Shown: positions 8,439 to 18,422, numbered from the stretch's first letter. The stretch is 64,000 nucleotides of DNA from an uncultured Bradyrhizobium sp. (GCF_947648125.1 NZ_CANSMR010000007.1:186001-250000); one strand, 5' to 3'. Notes: a model not told the origin generated them from the letters alone. Numbers and translations are program-made.

Positions 8439-9335
8439 ATGACGTCATCACCCCAGGCGCCGACCGCGACCGATGTCGACGCGCTGCTGGCAGCGATGCG
8501 GCCCAGGCTGCATCGCTATTGTGCCCGCATGGTCGGTTCGGTCATCGACGGCGAGGATGTGCTGCAGGACGCGTTGATCAAGGCGATGGAAGCCTTCGTG
8601 TCCGCAGCCCCGATCCAGCATCCGGAAGCCTGGTTGTTCCGGATCGCGCACAATACGGCGCTCGATTTCCTCAGGCGGCGCAACCGCCAGGACGCGCTCC
8701 ACGCGCCAGAGGAGGTGGACATGATGGCCGGAGAGCTTGACGACGTCAGCCGCCGCGAGATCGCTGCAAGCAGCCTGCGCACCTTCATGCGGCTGCCGGT
8801 GGCGCAGCGCTCCAGCGTGATCCTGATGGACGTGCTCGGCTGTTCGCTGCAGGAGGTCTGCGGCATCATGGATTTCAGCCTGCCCGCGGTGAAGGCCGCG
8901 CTGCACCGCGGACGTACGCAACTGCGCGCGTTCGCCCGCGAGCCGGACGATGCGCCGCGGCCCGGCCTGTCGCCGGCCGATCGCAACAGGCTGAATGCCT
9001 ATGTCGGCCGCTTCAACGCCCGCGACTTCGATGCCATCCGCGCCATGATCGCCGACGACGTCAGGCTCGAGCTCGTCAACCGGACGCGGCTGAACGGCAA
9101 GGCCGAGGTGTCACGCTACTTCGGCAATTATGCGAAGATCGACGACTGGCACCTGGTGACCGGACAGGTCGAGGGACGTCCCGCGATCCTGGTGTTCGAT
9201 CCGAACGCTCTGGGCGGGCCGCCGCGATCGTTCATGCTGCTCGACTGGTCCGCCGACAAGGTCGCGACGATCAGGGATTTTCGCCACGCGGCCTATGCGA
9301 TCGACGGCGCCGAATGGACGGTGGATCAGGGGTGA
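8439..9335 (+). CDS. ECF-type sigma factor with SnoaL-like C-terminal extension
   Basis: A 298-residue sigma-70-family protein. The ATG at 8439 has a GCGGAG ribosome site; a GTG at 8406 overlapping the previous stop is the alternative. Region 2 is visible as GEDVLQDALIKAMEAF and HPEAWLFRIAHNTALDFLRR; region 4 as LPVAQRSSVILMDVLGCSLQE then a recognition helix (SLPAVKAALHRGRTQLR). The last 110 residues (RLNAYVGRFNARDFDAIRAMIADDV) look like a SnoaL/NTF2-like fold, as in SigJ/ECF41-type sigmas, where this domain tunes activity instead of an anti-sigma factor. No anti-sigma gene is adjacent. It probably regulates its own operon and perhaps the exporter. Confidence 0.85.
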   Translation: MTSSPQAPTATDVDALLAAMRPRLHRYCARMVGSVIDGEDVLQDALIKAMEAFVSAAPIQHPEAWLFRIAHNTALDFLRRRNRQDALHAPEEVDMMAGELDDVSRREIAASSLRTFMRLPVAQRSSVILMDVLGCSLQEVCGIMDFSLPAVKAALHRGRTQLRAFAREPDDAPRPGLSPADRNRLNAYVGRFNARDFDAIRAMIADDVRLELVNRTRLNGKAEVSRYFGNYAKIDDWHLVTGQVEGRPAILVFDPNALGGPPRSFMLLDWSADKVATIRDFRHAAYAIDGAEWTVDQG

Positions 9336-9363
9336 CCGCCTATCAGCGTGTGGCGCACTGATC

Positions 9364-9511
9364 GCGCCACAAACTCCGTGTCGTCCCGGACAAGCGAAGC
9401 GCGATCCGGGACCCATAACCACGAATGGTCATTGGTTTGCGATGCTGGGGCAGCGGCTGGCTTCGACAACACAAGGCGGTGGTTATGGGTCCCTGCTTTC
9501 GCAGGGACGAC
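9364..9511. repeat. Dispersed palindromic repeat, family A, copy 1
   Basis: It begins with GCGCCACAAACTCC (9364-9377), also found before copy 5, then GTCGTCCCGGA (9380), GGGACCCATAACCAC, a variable middle, and ends TGGTTATGGGTCCCTGC...GCAGGGACGAC (to 9511). The termini are inverted copies of each other, so the whole element can fold into a long hairpin. It sits between the sigma gene and the convergent DUF805 gene, where it could act in transcript ending. Confidence 0.8.
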
Positions 9512-9516
9512 GGTGG

Positions 9517-10071
9517 CTAGCGCGTCTTGCCGCCGAATTCGCCGTTGGCGACGCGCGCGATGCGGCTGGTGGGCGTGGTCGGTGCACTGCTCCTGCTCCA
9601 GAAGCCATCCGATCCGCCGCTGGTATCGCGCGGCCGCGCCGGCGGTTCATCGTCGGCATAGCCGCTCGGCCAGAACAGGAGGGCGAGTGTCAGCCCGAAA
9701 TTGACGAAGGCGCCAACGGCAGTTGCGTGATGCCTGGTGCCGATCGCCCACGCCGGAAACTTCTGGGCGATCAACCCGTCGATGATCGTGAACGCGACCC
9801 AGCCCACGACCACCACGACCGGATCCCATCCGATGTCGCGGATGCGCATGCAGTGGAGCGTGAACGAGGCCACAATGAAGATGCCGGCGACTGCGAGCAC
9901 GGGCCAGCCCAGTTGCTCCATTGTCAGCGGCGCGCCGTAACGGACCTGTTGATAGGCTTGGCTCGCAATCCCCATGCACATCACCGTCACCGCGATGCCA
10001 AGGGCAACCGAGGCGAGGAAATAATGCAACCGGCCGATCCGGGCGTTCAAGCCGAATAGAAATCCCAACAT
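9517..10071 (-). CDS. DUF805 inner-membrane protein
   Basis: A 184-residue membrane protein. I chose the ATG at 10071, preceded by AAAGGGG. The N-terminus LFGLNARIGRLHYFLASVAL is the DUF805 signature (GR followed by YF/YW), and four hydrophobic segments follow (residues roughly 15-35, 50-70, 80-100, 110-130). The C-terminal 45 residues are polar and low-complexity (serine, threonine, arginine). The family (E. coli YhaH/YhaI) has no established biochemical role. It stands alone, converging on the sigma factor gene across repeat A1. Confidence 0.78.
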   Translation of the reverse strand: MLGFLFGLNARIGRLHYFLASVALGIAVTVMCMGIASQAYQQVRYGAPLTMEQLGWPVLAVAGIFIVASFTLHCMRIRDIGWDPVVVVVGWVAFTIIDGLIAQKFPAWAIGTRHHATAVGAFVNFGLTLALLFWPSGYADDEPPARPRDTSGGSDGFWSRSSAPTTPTSRIARVANGEFGGKTR

Positions 10072-10467
10072 GTGACGCACCCCTTTGGCGGCAGCGTCGC
10101 GCGGCGATACTTTCCGGACCATGAAGCCCGCAGCACCTTGCCGGCCTGTGGTTTCCGGGTGCTTTACCGGATCGTTAAAGCCTGCGGCTGTGGGCGGGGG
10201 CTGGTCGTTGGAAGAGTGTCGGGCCCTGCGACAATCGTTGCCTACGCAACCGGCATTATATTTCTTGCCATCGTCGATTTGGACGAATTATGATGCACGG
10301 TGCTGGGGTATGCGCCGAAGGTTCTAATCGAGGGCCATCGGTTCGTGCTTGCTGCACACTTGCGATATCGCGCACAAAACACGTCACAGAACGACGCGCG
10401 CAAAGCGTGACCCCCGGGCCCTCGTGATCAAGCCTGGCGGGATCTTTGGTTGAGGAGGGGAGTGAAT
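10072..10467. other. Non-coding gap upstream of the Liv-type transporter operon
   Basis: A 396-bp stretch between the divergent DUF805 gene and the binding-protein gene. It should hold the transporter promoter. Two TGCA tetramers occur (10294-10297, 10353-10356) but not at the 6-base spacing of a BoxR-type site. I see no confident promoter, RNA gene or operator. Confidence 0.4.
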
Positions 10468-11640
10468 ATGAAAAAGGCATTCTGGCTGGCAGGCGCCATG
10501 GCTCTGGCGCTCGCGCAGCCCGCGACGGCGGCTGACAGCGTCAAGATCGGCTTTGTCTCGACCTTCAGCGGTCCGACCGCCGTGATCGGCAACGACATGC
10601 GTAATTCGTTCGAGCTCGCGCTCGACCACCTTGGCCGCAAGATCGACGGCAAGCCGGTCGAGGTGATCTACGAGGACGACCAGCAGAAGCCTGATGTGGG
10701 CAAGCAGAAGACCGAGAAGCTGGTGCAGTCCGACAAGGTCGACTTTATCGTCGGCTACATCTGGTCGAACGTGCTGCTGGCGTCGCTGAAGACCGCGGTC
10801 GATTCGAAAACCTTCCTGATCTCGGCCAACGCCGGTCCGTCGCAGCTCGCCGGCGAACTGTGCTCGCCTTACGTGTTCTCAACTTCCTGGCAGAACGACC
10901 AGACGCCCGCCGCGATGGGCCTCTACATGAACCAGAAGGGCGTCAAGTCGGTGTTCCTGATCGGCCCGAACTATGCCGCCGGCAAGGACATGCTCGCGGG
11001 CGTGAAGAGCACCTTCAAGGGCGAGGTGGTCGGCGAGGAATACACGGTGTGGCCGAGCCAGCTCGACTTCTCCGCCGAGCTGACCAAGGCGCGCAACTCC
11101 AAGGCCGAGTCGATCTTCGTGTTCTATCCCGGCGCCGCCGGCGTCCAGTTCCTGAACCAGTACGCCCAGGCCGGCATCAAGGCGCAGATCCCGCTCTATA
11201 CCGCCTTCACGGTCGACGAATTGTCGCTGCCGCTGCAGAAGGACAACGCGATTGGCATTCCCGGCGCGCAGGAATGGGTCAACGACCTGCCGAACGCCGA
11301 GAACAAGAAGTTCGTCGAGGACTATCGCAAGAAGTATCCCGGCCTGCGCCCGACCTATTACGGCGCCCAGGCCTATGACGCCGCCCAGCTGATCAACAGC
11401 GCCGTCGTCGCGGTGAAGGGCGACCTCACCAAGAAGGACGCGATGAAAGCGGAGATGGAGAAGGCCAACTTCAAGTCGCTGCGCGGCCCGTTCAAGTACG
11501 GCAACAACCACATCCCGATCCAGAACTTCTATCTTCAGGACGTGGTCAAGGACGCCGACGGCCAGCTCTCGCTGAAGACGGTCGCGACCATCGTCAAGGA
11601 CGACCAGGATAAATTCCACGACAAGTGTTCGATGAAGTGA
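10468..11640 (+). CDS. ABC transporter substrate-binding protein for the adjacent Liv-type importer
   Basis: A 390-residue periplasmic protein. The ATG at 10468 follows GAGGAGGGG (10452-10460). The signal peptide is KKAFWLAGAMALALAQPATA with cleavage before ADSVKIGFV. The mature start VKIGFVSTFSGPTAVIGNDM is typical of Peripla_BP_6 proteins. It probably captures the ligand for the LivHMGF-like proteins encoded 230 bp downstream. Its placement beside benzoyl-CoA and Rieske oxygenase genes suggests an aromatic acid or amine rather than leucine, but that is inference. A hairpin repeat between it and the permease genes could raise its expression relative to the membrane parts. Confidence 0.88.
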   Translation: MKKAFWLAGAMALALAQPATAADSVKIGFVSTFSGPTAVIGNDMRNSFELALDHLGRKIDGKPVEVIYEDDQQKPDVGKQKTEKLVQSDKVDFIVGYIWSNVLLASLKTAVDSKTFLISANAGPSQLAGELCSPYVFSTSWQNDQTPAAMGLYMNQKGVKSVFLIGPNYAAGKDMLAGVKSTFKGEVVGEEYTVWPSQLDFSAELTKARNSKAESIFVFYPGAAGVQFLNQYAQAGIKAQIPLYTAFTVDELSLPLQKDNAIGIPGAQEWVNDLPNAENKKFVEDYRKKYPGLRPTYYGAQAYDAAQLINSAVVAVKGDLTKKDAMKAEMEKANFKSLRGPFKYGNNHIPIQNFYLQDVVKDADGQLSLKTVATIVKDDQDKFHDKCSMK

Positions 11641-11676
11641 GCGGCCAATCTTGGCCTGCGGCTTGCTTTCGCCTTA

Positions 11677-11803
11677 CCTCGCCCCGCTCTTGCGGGGAGA
11701 GGTCGGCGCGTAGCGCCGGGTGAGGGACTTTTCCCGCGAGTTCGACTCGTGGAGGCAGCCCCTCACCCCAAACTTCTCCCCGCAAGAGCGGGGCGAGGGA
11801 GAA
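11677..11803. repeat. Palindromic repeat, family B, copy 1
   Basis: It begins CCTCGCCCCGCTCTTGCGGG and ends with the inverted copy CCCGCAAGAGCGGGGCGAGG; each end is itself a hairpin. It lies between the binding-protein and permease genes of the Liv-type operon. A related copy is at 62846-63047. Confidence 0.75.
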
Positions 11804-11871
11804 CACGCAGCGAGCAATGCGGCGGTGGGCATGCACTGCCGCTGTTTTTTTAGGGATGATGTAGCCTCACG

Positions 11872-12789
11872 ATGTATCTCGTCGTCGAACAACTGCTGAA
11901 CGGCCTGCAATTCGGCCTGCTGCTGTTCCTGCTGGCAGCCGGACTGACGCTGGTGTTCGGCATCATGGATTTCGTCAATCTGGCGCACGGCTCGCTCTAC
12001 ATGATGGGCGCCTATTTCGCGGCGACCTTCGTGGCCTGGACCGGCAGCTTCGTCCTCGGCGCGCTGCTGGCGCTGGGCGCCACGCTGCTGCTCGGAATCG
12101 TGCTGGAATATGTCGCGCTCAGGCATCTCTACGGCCGCGACCATCTCGACCAGGTGCTGGCGACCTTCGGCCTGATCCTGTTCTTCAACGACGCCGTCCG
12201 GCTGATCTGGGGCCCGGCCGGGCTCGCGCTGCCGCTGCCGGCCTGGCTCACCGTGCCGGTGCAGATCATTCCCGGGGTGTACTATCCGGCCTACCGGCTG
12301 ATGATCATCGTGGTCGCGCTGGCGGTTGCTGCGATGCTCTATCTCGTCGTGATGCGCACCCGCGTCGGCATGCTGATCCGCGCCGGCGCCTCCAACCGCG
12401 AGATGATCGGGGCGCTCGGCATCAACATCAAGCTGCTGTTCACGCTGGTGTTCGGTCTCGGCGCCGCGCTCGCCGGTCTCGCCGGGCTGATGCAGGCGCC
12501 GATCCTCACCGTGCAGATCGGCATGGGCGAGAACATTCTCATCCTGGCCTTCGTCATCATCGTGATCGGCGGCATCGGCTCGATCCGCGGTGCCTTCATG
12601 GCCGCGATCTTCGTCGGCATCATCGACACGATGGGCCGCGCCTTCCTGCCCGATTTGCTGCGCAAGGTGCTGAGCGGGGCGGCGGCCTCGACCGCGGCGC
12701 CGGCGCTGTCCTCGATGCTGATCTATCTCCTGATGGCGATCATCCTTGTGCTGCGGCCCGAGGGGCTGTTCCCGGCGGCCAAACGATGA
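11872..12789 (+). CDS. livH: ABC importer permease, LivH type
   Basis: A 305-residue permease with about eight membrane segments. The N-terminus QLLNGLQFGLLLFLLAAGLTLVFGIMDFVNLAHGSLYMMGAY is the standard LivH opening, and GALGINIKLLFTLVFGLGAALAGLAG is the conserved cytoplasmic loop contacting the ATPases. It forms the channel with the LivM-type protein; the start codon of that gene overlaps the stop here (ATGA). Four genes, livH to livF, overlap in turn, so they form one operon. Substrate is probably an aromatic acid or amide given the surroundings. Confidence 0.92.
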   Translation: MYLVVEQLLNGLQFGLLLFLLAAGLTLVFGIMDFVNLAHGSLYMMGAYFAATFVAWTGSFVLGALLALGATLLLGIVLEYVALRHLYGRDHLDQVLATFGLILFFNDAVRLIWGPAGLALPLPAWLTVPVQIIPGVYYPAYRLMIIVVALAVAAMLYLVVMRTRVGMLIRAGASNREMIGALGINIKLLFTLVFGLGAALAGLAGLMQAPILTVQIGMGENILILAFVIIVIGGIGSIRGAFMAAIFVGIIDTMGRAFLPDLLRKVLSGAAASTAAPALSSMLIYLLMAIILVLRPEGLFPAAKR

Positions 12790-13725
12790 TGCCGAAGCTC
12801 AACGTCTCCAATGCCATTGCGGCGCTGCTATGCGCCGCGCTGGTCCTGCTGCCGGTCTATTCGGCGGTGACGGGCAATATCTTCATCCTCACGCTGTTCA
12901 CCCGCATCGCGATCTATGCGCTGGCCGCCGCGAGCCTCAACCTGATCATGGGCTATGGCGGCATGATGAGCTTCGGCCATGCCGCCTATCTCGGGATCGG
13001 CGGCTACGCCGTCGGCATCCTCGCCGCCGAGGGCATCGGCTCCGGCTTCATCCAGTGGCCGGTGGCGCTCGCGGTCTCGGCGCTGTTTGCGCTCTTGATC
13101 GGCGCGCTCAGCTTACGCACCCGCGGCGTATATTTCATCATGATCACGCTGGCCTTTGCGCAGATGGCCTATTACGTCGCCTCCGCTTTGTCGCGCTATG
13201 GCGGCGATGACGGGCTCACCGTCTACAAGCGCAGCGATTTCGCCGGCCTGATCAATCTGTCCGACCGTACGCAGTTCTATTATCTCTGCCTCGGCTGCCT
13301 GTTCGGCGGCCTCTATCTGATCTGGCGCATCGTTAATTCGCGCTTCGGCCTCGTGGTGCAGGGCGTCCGCTCCAACGAGCAGCGCATGCAGGCGATCGGC
13401 TTCCATGCCAACCGCTATCGCCTGGTCTGTTTCGTCATATCAGGCACGATCTGCGGCCTGGCCGGTGCGCTGCTTGCCAACAACACCGACTTCGTCAGCC
13501 CCGCCGTGATGTACTGGACCCGCTCCGGCGACCTGATGGTGATGGTGATCCTCGGCGGCATGGGCTCGCTGTTCGGGCCCGTCGTCGGTGCGATCGTCTA
13601 TCTCCTGCTCGAGGAGCTGCTGTCGCAGTTCACCGAATATTCGGGACTGATCCTCGGCCCAGTGCTGCTGTTGATCGTGCTGTTCGCGCGCGGCGGCATC
13701 ATGGGCCTGCTCGGGAGGATGCGCC

Positions 13726-13733
<8 letters not shown>
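12786..13733 (+). CDS. livM: ABC importer permease, LivM type
   Basis: A 315-residue permease whose ATG overlaps the livH stop. Conserved LivM features are AIYALAAASLNLIMGYGGMMSFGHAAYLGIGGYAVG near residues 38-73 and the later GFHANRYRLVCFVISGTICGLAGALLANNTDFVSP. About nine hydrophobic segments are present. It pairs with LivH in the inner membrane. The end overlaps the GTG start of livG by 8 bp. Confidence 0.92.
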
Positions 13734-14497
<764 letters not shown>

Positions 14498-14505
<8 letters not shown>

Positions 14506-15226
14506 CATCAAAGCCTCCGATACCTTGCTCGAAGTCGACGCGATCGAGACTTGCTACGGGTTGAGCCAGGTGCTGTTCGGCCTGTCCTTGCAGATCAAGT
14601 CGGGCGAGATGGTCGCGCTGATGGGCCGCAACGGCATGGGCAAGACCACGACCATCCGCTCGATCATGGGCCTGACGCCCGCGCGATCAGGCGCGATCCG
14701 CTTCGCCGGCGAGGCGGTGCGCGGCCTGCCGTCGTACAGGATCGCAAAGCTCGGCATCGGCCTCGTGCCGGAAGGACGCCAGATCTTTCCGAACCTGACA
14801 GTGCGCGAAAATCTCGTCGCTGCGTCCGGCAATCGGCTGGGCGCCTCCGATCCCTGGACGATCGACAAGATCCATGCGCTGTTCCCGCGGCTCGCCGAAC
14901 GCACCAGCAATATGGGCGTCACGCTGTCCGGCGGCGAGCAGCAGATGCTCGCGATCGGCCGCGCGCTGATGACCAACCCGAAGCTCCTGATCCTCGACGA
15001 GGCCACCGAAGGCCTCGCGCCGTTGATCCGCGACGAGATCTGGAGCTGCCTGTCGATGCTGAAGGGACGCGGGCAGTCGGTGCTGGTCATCGACAAGAAC
15101 GTCGGAAACCTCACCCGCATCGCCGACCGCCACTACATCATCGAGCGCGGCAAGACGGTGTGGAGCGGCACCAGCGAGCAGCTGATCGCCGAGCCGGATT
15201 TGCAGCACAAGTATCTCGGGATTTGA
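14498..15226 (+). CDS. livF: ABC importer ATP-binding protein, LivF type
   Basis: A 242-residue ATPase. Walker A is GRNGMGKTTT, the LivF signature is LSGGEQQMLAIGRALM, and Walker B is LLILDEATEGLAP. The Q-loop segment GLVPEGRQIFPNLTVRENL is typical of LivF. One feature differs from most ABC proteins: the switch region reads VLVIDKNVGNLTRIADR, with Lys-Asn where many family members carry Glu-Gln-Asn. This may be a subfamily trait. It ends the operon; repeat A2 follows. Confidence 0.92.
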
Positions 15227-15258
15227 TTTAAGGACCCCGCTCTCGCACCCTACTCGAC

Positions 15259-15378
15259 GTCGTCCCGGCGAAGGCCGGGACCCATTACCACCGCCGTATG
15301 TGGGTCTAGCAAGCCGGGGCCACAGCGAGACAAATACAACACCCTGTGGTTATGGGTCCCGGCCTTCGCCGGGACGAC
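15259..15378. repeat. Dispersed palindromic repeat, family A, copy 2
   Basis: It runs from GTCGTCCCGGCGAAGGCCGG, then GGGACCCATTACCAC, to TGGTTATGGGTCCCGGCC and GCCGGGACGAC. The inverted ends are 120 bp apart overall. It lies between the convergent livF and glutamine-synthetase-like genes. Confidence 0.8.
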
Positions 15379-15391
15379 GAGAGAAGCGGGA

Positions 15392-16828
15392 TCAAAACAT
15401 CTCGAAATATTCGCGCTGCTCCCAGTCCGACACTTCGGCCTGGAAACGTTCGATCTCCGCGTTCTTGATGAAGACGTAGTAATCGACGAATTCCGGTCCA
15501 AGCGCCTGACGGAAGAACGGATCGTCGTTCAGCGCGAACACCGCCTCGCGCAGTGACTTCGGCAAGAGTGCAGCCTTGGTCTCGTAGGGCGTGTCGGCGG
15601 ATGGGCCGGGATCGAGCTTGCGGTCGACGCCGTCGAGGCCGGAAAGAATTTGCGAGGCCATGTAGAGATAGGGATTGGCGGCGGGCTCGCCGATCCGGTT
15701 CTCCAGCCGCGTTGCCGGATCGCCCGCGCCGCCGAGCACGCGGATCATCACGCCGCGGTTGTCGCGGCCCCAGATCGCGCGATCCGGCGCCAGCGAATAG
15801 GAACGGTAGCGCTTGTAGCCGTTGATGGTCGGCGTCGTGAACACGGTCGAGGCCCGTGCGTGCTCGATCAGGCCGGCCAGCCAGGCGCGGCCGAGCGGGC
15901 TCAGCGGCTCGCCGGTTTCCTTGGCCATGAAGACGTTCTCGCCGCCCGCGCGTGACACCAGTGATTGATGCAGGTGCCAGCCGCTCGCGAACACGTTCGG
16001 CAGCTTCGGCCGGCACATGAAGGTCGCGTGATAGCCGTGGCGGCGCGCGATCTGCTTCACCGCCGAACGAAACAGCACCATGATGTCGGCGGGCGCTAGC
16101 CCCACAGTGGGCGCGAAGGTGAATTCGCACTGGCTCGGGCCGAACTCGACCTCGACCGTGCGCAACGGCAGGTCGAGCGCGATGATGTCGCGGCGGATGA
16201 TCTCGAGCGCCGGCTCCATCTGATCGTAGCGCTGCTCGGTGAGATACTGATAGCCGTGCGACAGCAGGCTGACCGACGGCGGCCGGCCGGGCTGGCCGGC
16301 ATCCTCCGGCGCCATATGGGCGTCGTCGAGCTTGAACAGATGGAATTCGACCTCGAGGCCGGCGACGAAATCGTAGCCGCGGCTTCCGAGCTGATCGAGC
16401 ACCTTGCGATAGAGGTTGCGGGTCGCGAACGGCACCGGCCGTCCGTCGCTGAAATAGAGGTCGCAGAGCAGCCAGCCGGTGTTCTCCGCCCAGGGCAGCA
16501 CGCGGAACGTGGTGGGGTCGGCGACCATCAGTACGTCGGCCGCGCCCTCCATCTCCTTCATGCCGAAGCCGCCGCCTGATGTGAACACCGGAAACACCGT
16601 CTTATGCGAGGTGTCCTTGGCGAGCATCGTCGTGGTGATGGAGCAGCCGCCCTCCAGCGAGCGCACCGCTTCGCTTGCGATCAGCGTCTTGCCGCGCAGG
16701 ATGCCGTGCTGGTCGGGGAATGACAGCCGGACGACTTCGAGGTTCTTCTCCTCGACGATGCGGCGGAGGCGTTGTGCGGCCTCCTTCTGCTCGTCCGACC
16801 ACAGGCCGTGACGTTCGACGAAACTCAC
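15392..16828 (-). CDS. Glutamine-synthetase-like ligase (gamma-glutamyl-amine synthetase type)
   Basis: A 478-residue protein of the glutamine synthetase fold. I chose the GTG at 16828 because AAAGGAGT lies six bases upstream; a TTG at 16852 has no such site. Metal- and ATP-site motifs are visible: GLEVEFHLFK, VEVEFGPSQCEFTF, GWHLHQSL, WGRDNRGVMIRV and RLENRIGEPAANPYLYMASQI. It is closer to PuuA/GlnT-like and gamma-glutamylanilide-synthase-like proteins than to GlnA. It would attach glutamate to an amine, using ATP. It lies downstream of a Rieske oxygenase gene on the same strand, a pairing reminiscent of aniline catabolism (AtdA1 with the aniline dioxygenase). Substrate is inferred only. Confidence 0.82.
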   Translation of the reverse strand: MSFVERHGLWSDEQKEAAQRLRRIVEEKNLEVVRLSFPDQHGILRGKTLIASEAVRSLEGGCSITTTMLAKDTSHKTVFPVFTSGGGFGMKEMEGAADVLMVADPTTFRVLPWAENTGWLLCDLYFSDGRPVPFATRNLYRKVLDQLGSRGYDFVAGLEVEFHLFKLDDAHMAPEDAGQPGRPPSVSLLSHGYQYLTEQRYDQMEPALEIIRRDIIALDLPLRTVEVEFGPSQCEFTFAPTVGLAPADIMVLFRSAVKQIARRHGYHATFMCRPKLPNVFASGWHLHQSLVSRAGGENVFMAKETGEPLSPLGRAWLAGLIEHARASTVFTTPTINGYKRYRSYSLAPDRAIWGRDNRGVMIRVLGGAGDPATRLENRIGEPAANPYLYMASQILSGLDGVDRKLDPGPSADTPYETKAALLPKSLREAVFALNDDPFFRQALGPEFVDYYVFIKNAEIERFQAEVSDWEQREYFEMF

Positions 16829-16854
16829 GGCGTCACTCCTTTGTCTCGGCAATC

Positions 16855-16938
16855 GTCATTGCGAGCGAAGCGAAGCAATCCATCTTTCGGCATACGCTGG
16901 AACATGGATTGCTTCGTCGCTTCGCTCCTCGCAATGAC
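16855..16938. repeat. Palindromic repeat, family F
   Basis: It begins GTCATTGCGAGCGAAGCGAA and ends with an inverted copy reading TTCGCTCCTCGCAATGAC. It occupies the gap between the Rieske oxygenase and ligase genes and may form a hairpin in their common transcript. Confidence 0.75.
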
Positions 16939-16958
16939 GGCAAGTATCGGACACATAG

Positions 16959-18317
16959 CTATTCCGCCGCCGTCAGGTGATGCACCTTGCCGGCGATCTC
17001 GCGCGGAACGGGAGCGGCCCACGGCGCGCCGCGGCGGCGCTTGACGTCGACCTCCATCCAGTAGAGCTCCCAACCCAGCGTCGGCCCGATGCCGTCCATC
17101 GTCGCCGGGCCCTGGATGCTGCGCGCGGAGGCCTCGTCAAGGAACAGCATCGGCTTCTCTCCGCCGCCGACCTTCTCGATCTCCTGCCGCAGCAGGCGGC
17201 GATATTGCACGATCGCCTTGTCGCTCTGGCCGAGATGCTCGTTGGTGCGGTCCTGGATCGCCCCCATCGATTCTACCGCCCACTGGTCGTGGACGTTGAT
17301 GTCGCTGCCCATGCCGGTATAGGTCTCGGTCGCCTGCTCGTGCGGATCGAAGCCGTAATCGTTGCTGCGGTTCTTGCGCGATTTGTAGTCGGGCAGCGTA
17401 TACAGCTCGAGCCGCTGGTCGCGCATCTTCTGTTTGTCGACCGGCGCCGCGTAGCTGGTGAAGATCGCGTACCAGTAGCAGTTCTCGTCATCGACCGGCA
17501 CGTGCCACTGCGTGATCGTCATCTCGGTCGACATCGGGATCACGAAGCCGTGCGGGAACAGCTGGTTGGTGACGCGCACATGGGTGCGCTCCTCGTCGAG
17601 CTCGCGCAGCGCGATCAGGCGCAGGCCGTATTCGGTGTGCTCGACATTGATGATCGGCCGATCATATTCGCGCAGGATCTTGGTCATCGGCATGTCGCTG
17701 CCGGCGGACGCGCCGCGGAACTGCTTGCCGTAGGCCGCGGAGGTGTCCTCGTCCTCGAAGAAGCGATGCAGAAAGGAGGCGTGCGCCGGGTCGATGCCGA
17801 CCTCGAGCGCCTGCAGCCAGTTGCAGTTCATGTGGCCCTTGAACGCGAACGTATGGCTGCCGGGTGCGACGAAGCAGTCGAGCTCCGGAAAGGCCGGCGG
17901 GACGCCTTCGCCGAGCCAGGCCCACAGGATGCCGCTCTTCTCCACCACCGGATAGGAGCGTTGCTTGATGCCCTTGCAGAGCTGCGATCCGACAGGTTCG
18001 GCCGGCGTCTCGATGCACTGGCCTGATGTGTCGAACAGCCAGCCGTGGAATGCGCAGCGCAGCCCGCCGTTCTCGAGCCGGCCGAAGGCGAGGTCGGCGC
18101 CGCGATGTGCGCAGTGGCGATCGATCAGCCCGTAGCTGCCGTCCTCGCCGCGGAACAGCACCAGGTTTTCGCCGAGCAGGCGCACCGGCCGAACCGGGCG
18201 CGGCCCTTCCAACTCATCGACCAGCGCCGCCGGCTGCCAGTACATCCGCATCAGCTTTCCGCAGGGGTCCTTAGCCCCCGTGCGGGTGATCAGATCGTTC
18301 GCTTCCTGGCTCATCAT
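16959..18317 (-). CDS. Rieske non-heme iron oxygenase, alpha subunit (phthalate-dioxygenase-like)
   Basis: A 452-residue ring-hydroxylating oxygenase component. The Rieske [2Fe-2S] motif is CAHRG then, 17 residues later, CAFH (residues about 68-91). The mononuclear iron site has the family pattern in GIDPAHASFLHR, giving two His after the bridging Asp; the third ligand should be an Asp near residue 340. No small beta subunit is adjacent, so it is likely of the alpha-only type (phthalate 4,5-dioxygenase, vanillate demethylase relatives), which needs a separate reductase; none is adjacent either. It is divergent from an IclR regulator and upstream of the ligase gene on the same strand. Confidence 0.88.
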   Translation of the reverse strand: MMSQEANDLITRTGAKDPCGKLMRMYWQPAALVDELEGPRPVRPVRLLGENLVLFRGEDGSYGLIDRHCAHRGADLAFGRLENGGLRCAFHGWLFDTSGQCIETPAEPVGSQLCKGIKQRSYPVVEKSGILWAWLGEGVPPAFPELDCFVAPGSHTFAFKGHMNCNWLQALEVGIDPAHASFLHRFFEDEDTSAAYGKQFRGASAGSDMPMTKILREYDRPIINVEHTEYGLRLIALRELDEERTHVRVTNQLFPHGFVIPMSTEMTITQWHVPVDDENCYWYAIFTSYAAPVDKQKMRDQRLELYTLPDYKSRKNRSNDYGFDPHEQATETYTGMGSDINVHDQWAVESMGAIQDRTNEHLGQSDKAIVQYRRLLRQEIEKVGGGEKPMLFLDEASARSIQGPATMDGIGPTLGWELYWMEVDVKRRRGAPWAAPVPREIAGKVHHLTAAE

Positions 18318-18342
18318 GGCGGCGTCTCCCGAATTTGGATTT

Positions 18343-18418
18343 GTTCGCCTATTGAACGAATGTGCGAATTATGCCATGTCTGTTTTGGACAGCAAGCGCA
18401 ATTTTTGAACCGTTCAAA
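18343..18418. promoter_or_regulatory. Candidate IclR operators between the Rieske gene and iclR
   Basis: A 15-bp palindrome, TTTGAAC-C-GTTCAAA, lies at 18404-18418, only four bases before the IclR start codon. A weaker GTTC-N7-GAAC pair lies at 18343-18357, 26 bp before the Rieske start. The shared half-site TTGAAC recurs at both. Binding at both would repress the regulator and control the oxygenase. The symmetry is visible; IclR binding is inference. Confidence 0.6.
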
Positions 18419-18422
18419 GCCC

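Noticed and set aside
10294-10356. BoxR operator before the Liv-type transporter genes
   Set aside because: Two TGCA tetramers are present but 55 bases apart, without the six-base spacing of the BoxR-type site.
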